From Byssochlamys sp. IMV 00236 (taxonomy: Eukaryota > Ascomycota > Eurotiomycetes > Eurotiales > Thermoascaceae), in NCBI GenBank assembly GCA_001931875.2, contig MSJH02000778.1, forward strand, positions 1 to 18,008: DNA of 18,008 bases, in the 5' to 3' direction. The first letter of the stretch is position 1. Each line of letters starts with the position of its first letter. The notes beneath the pieces are model-generated. The model made no database searches. It was given only the letters and a program-made list of their open reading frames with translations, and was not told the DNA's origin. Positions 17,965 to 18,008 of this stretch are shown here, piece after piece. The translations under genes were made by a program, and so were the position numbers.

Positions 17965-18008
17965 AAAGTATTTATAAAAGTTAAATATTTTAAAATAAAT
18001 TTAGCTTG

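Noticed and set aside
1..18008. CRISPR array, rRNA or bacterial operon structure
   Set aside because: No regularly spaced repeats, no rRNA-like conserved segments, and gene structure is eukaryotic.

Overview
This window looks like nuclear DNA of a filamentous ascomycete (Pezizomycotina). A short island of ordinary base composition (about 4.0-9.6 kb) lies between two very AT-rich gene deserts (1-3.9 kb and 9.6-17.1 kb). In the deserts CpA, TpG and CpG are almost absent while TpA is abundant, and related repeat copies differ almost only by transitions. That is the signature of repeat-induced point mutation (RIP), a premeiotic fungal defence that mutates duplicated DNA. The island genes have fungal hallmarks: a short intron with GTGAGT/ACTAAT/ACAG signals and an MCT-type major facilitator.

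Layout. 1-3940: RIP-ruined repeat DNA with no surviving gene, holding two long inverted-repeat arms (1390-1741 and 3527-3878). 4284-5788, minus strand: a monocarboxylate-transporter-like MFS gene, complete except for one 11-bp frameshifting insertion in the first membrane segment. A GATA palindrome lies in its upstream region. 5900-7320: mostly non-coding, with a compound inverted repeat and a broken leucine-rich gene fragment. 7330-7720: promoter-like DNA leading to a truncated mini-ORF and a tRNA-like tract. 7722-8126: a foldback/MITE-like element with imperfect inverted ends. 8169-9312, minus strand: a two-exon gene of unknown function with one apparent frameshift. 9600-17100: nested retrotransposon debris, with a Copia-like relic (one recognisable pre-integrase motif) and a 3.0-kb LTR element with 160-bp LTRs and a TTTAT target duplication. 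17137-17787: a 651-bp element with 13-bp terminal inverted repeats, inserted into a repeat whose uninterrupted relative is at 9801-9920.

No operon, pathway or defence cluster is visible. The two host-like genes do not obviously work together. Both carry a single frame-breaking lesion, which suggests an island under decay between RIP-silenced repeats, although RIP-type stops are not what broke them. I did not find a convincing novel biological system. The most informative objects are the transposon insertions with readable boundaries and the two damaged genes.
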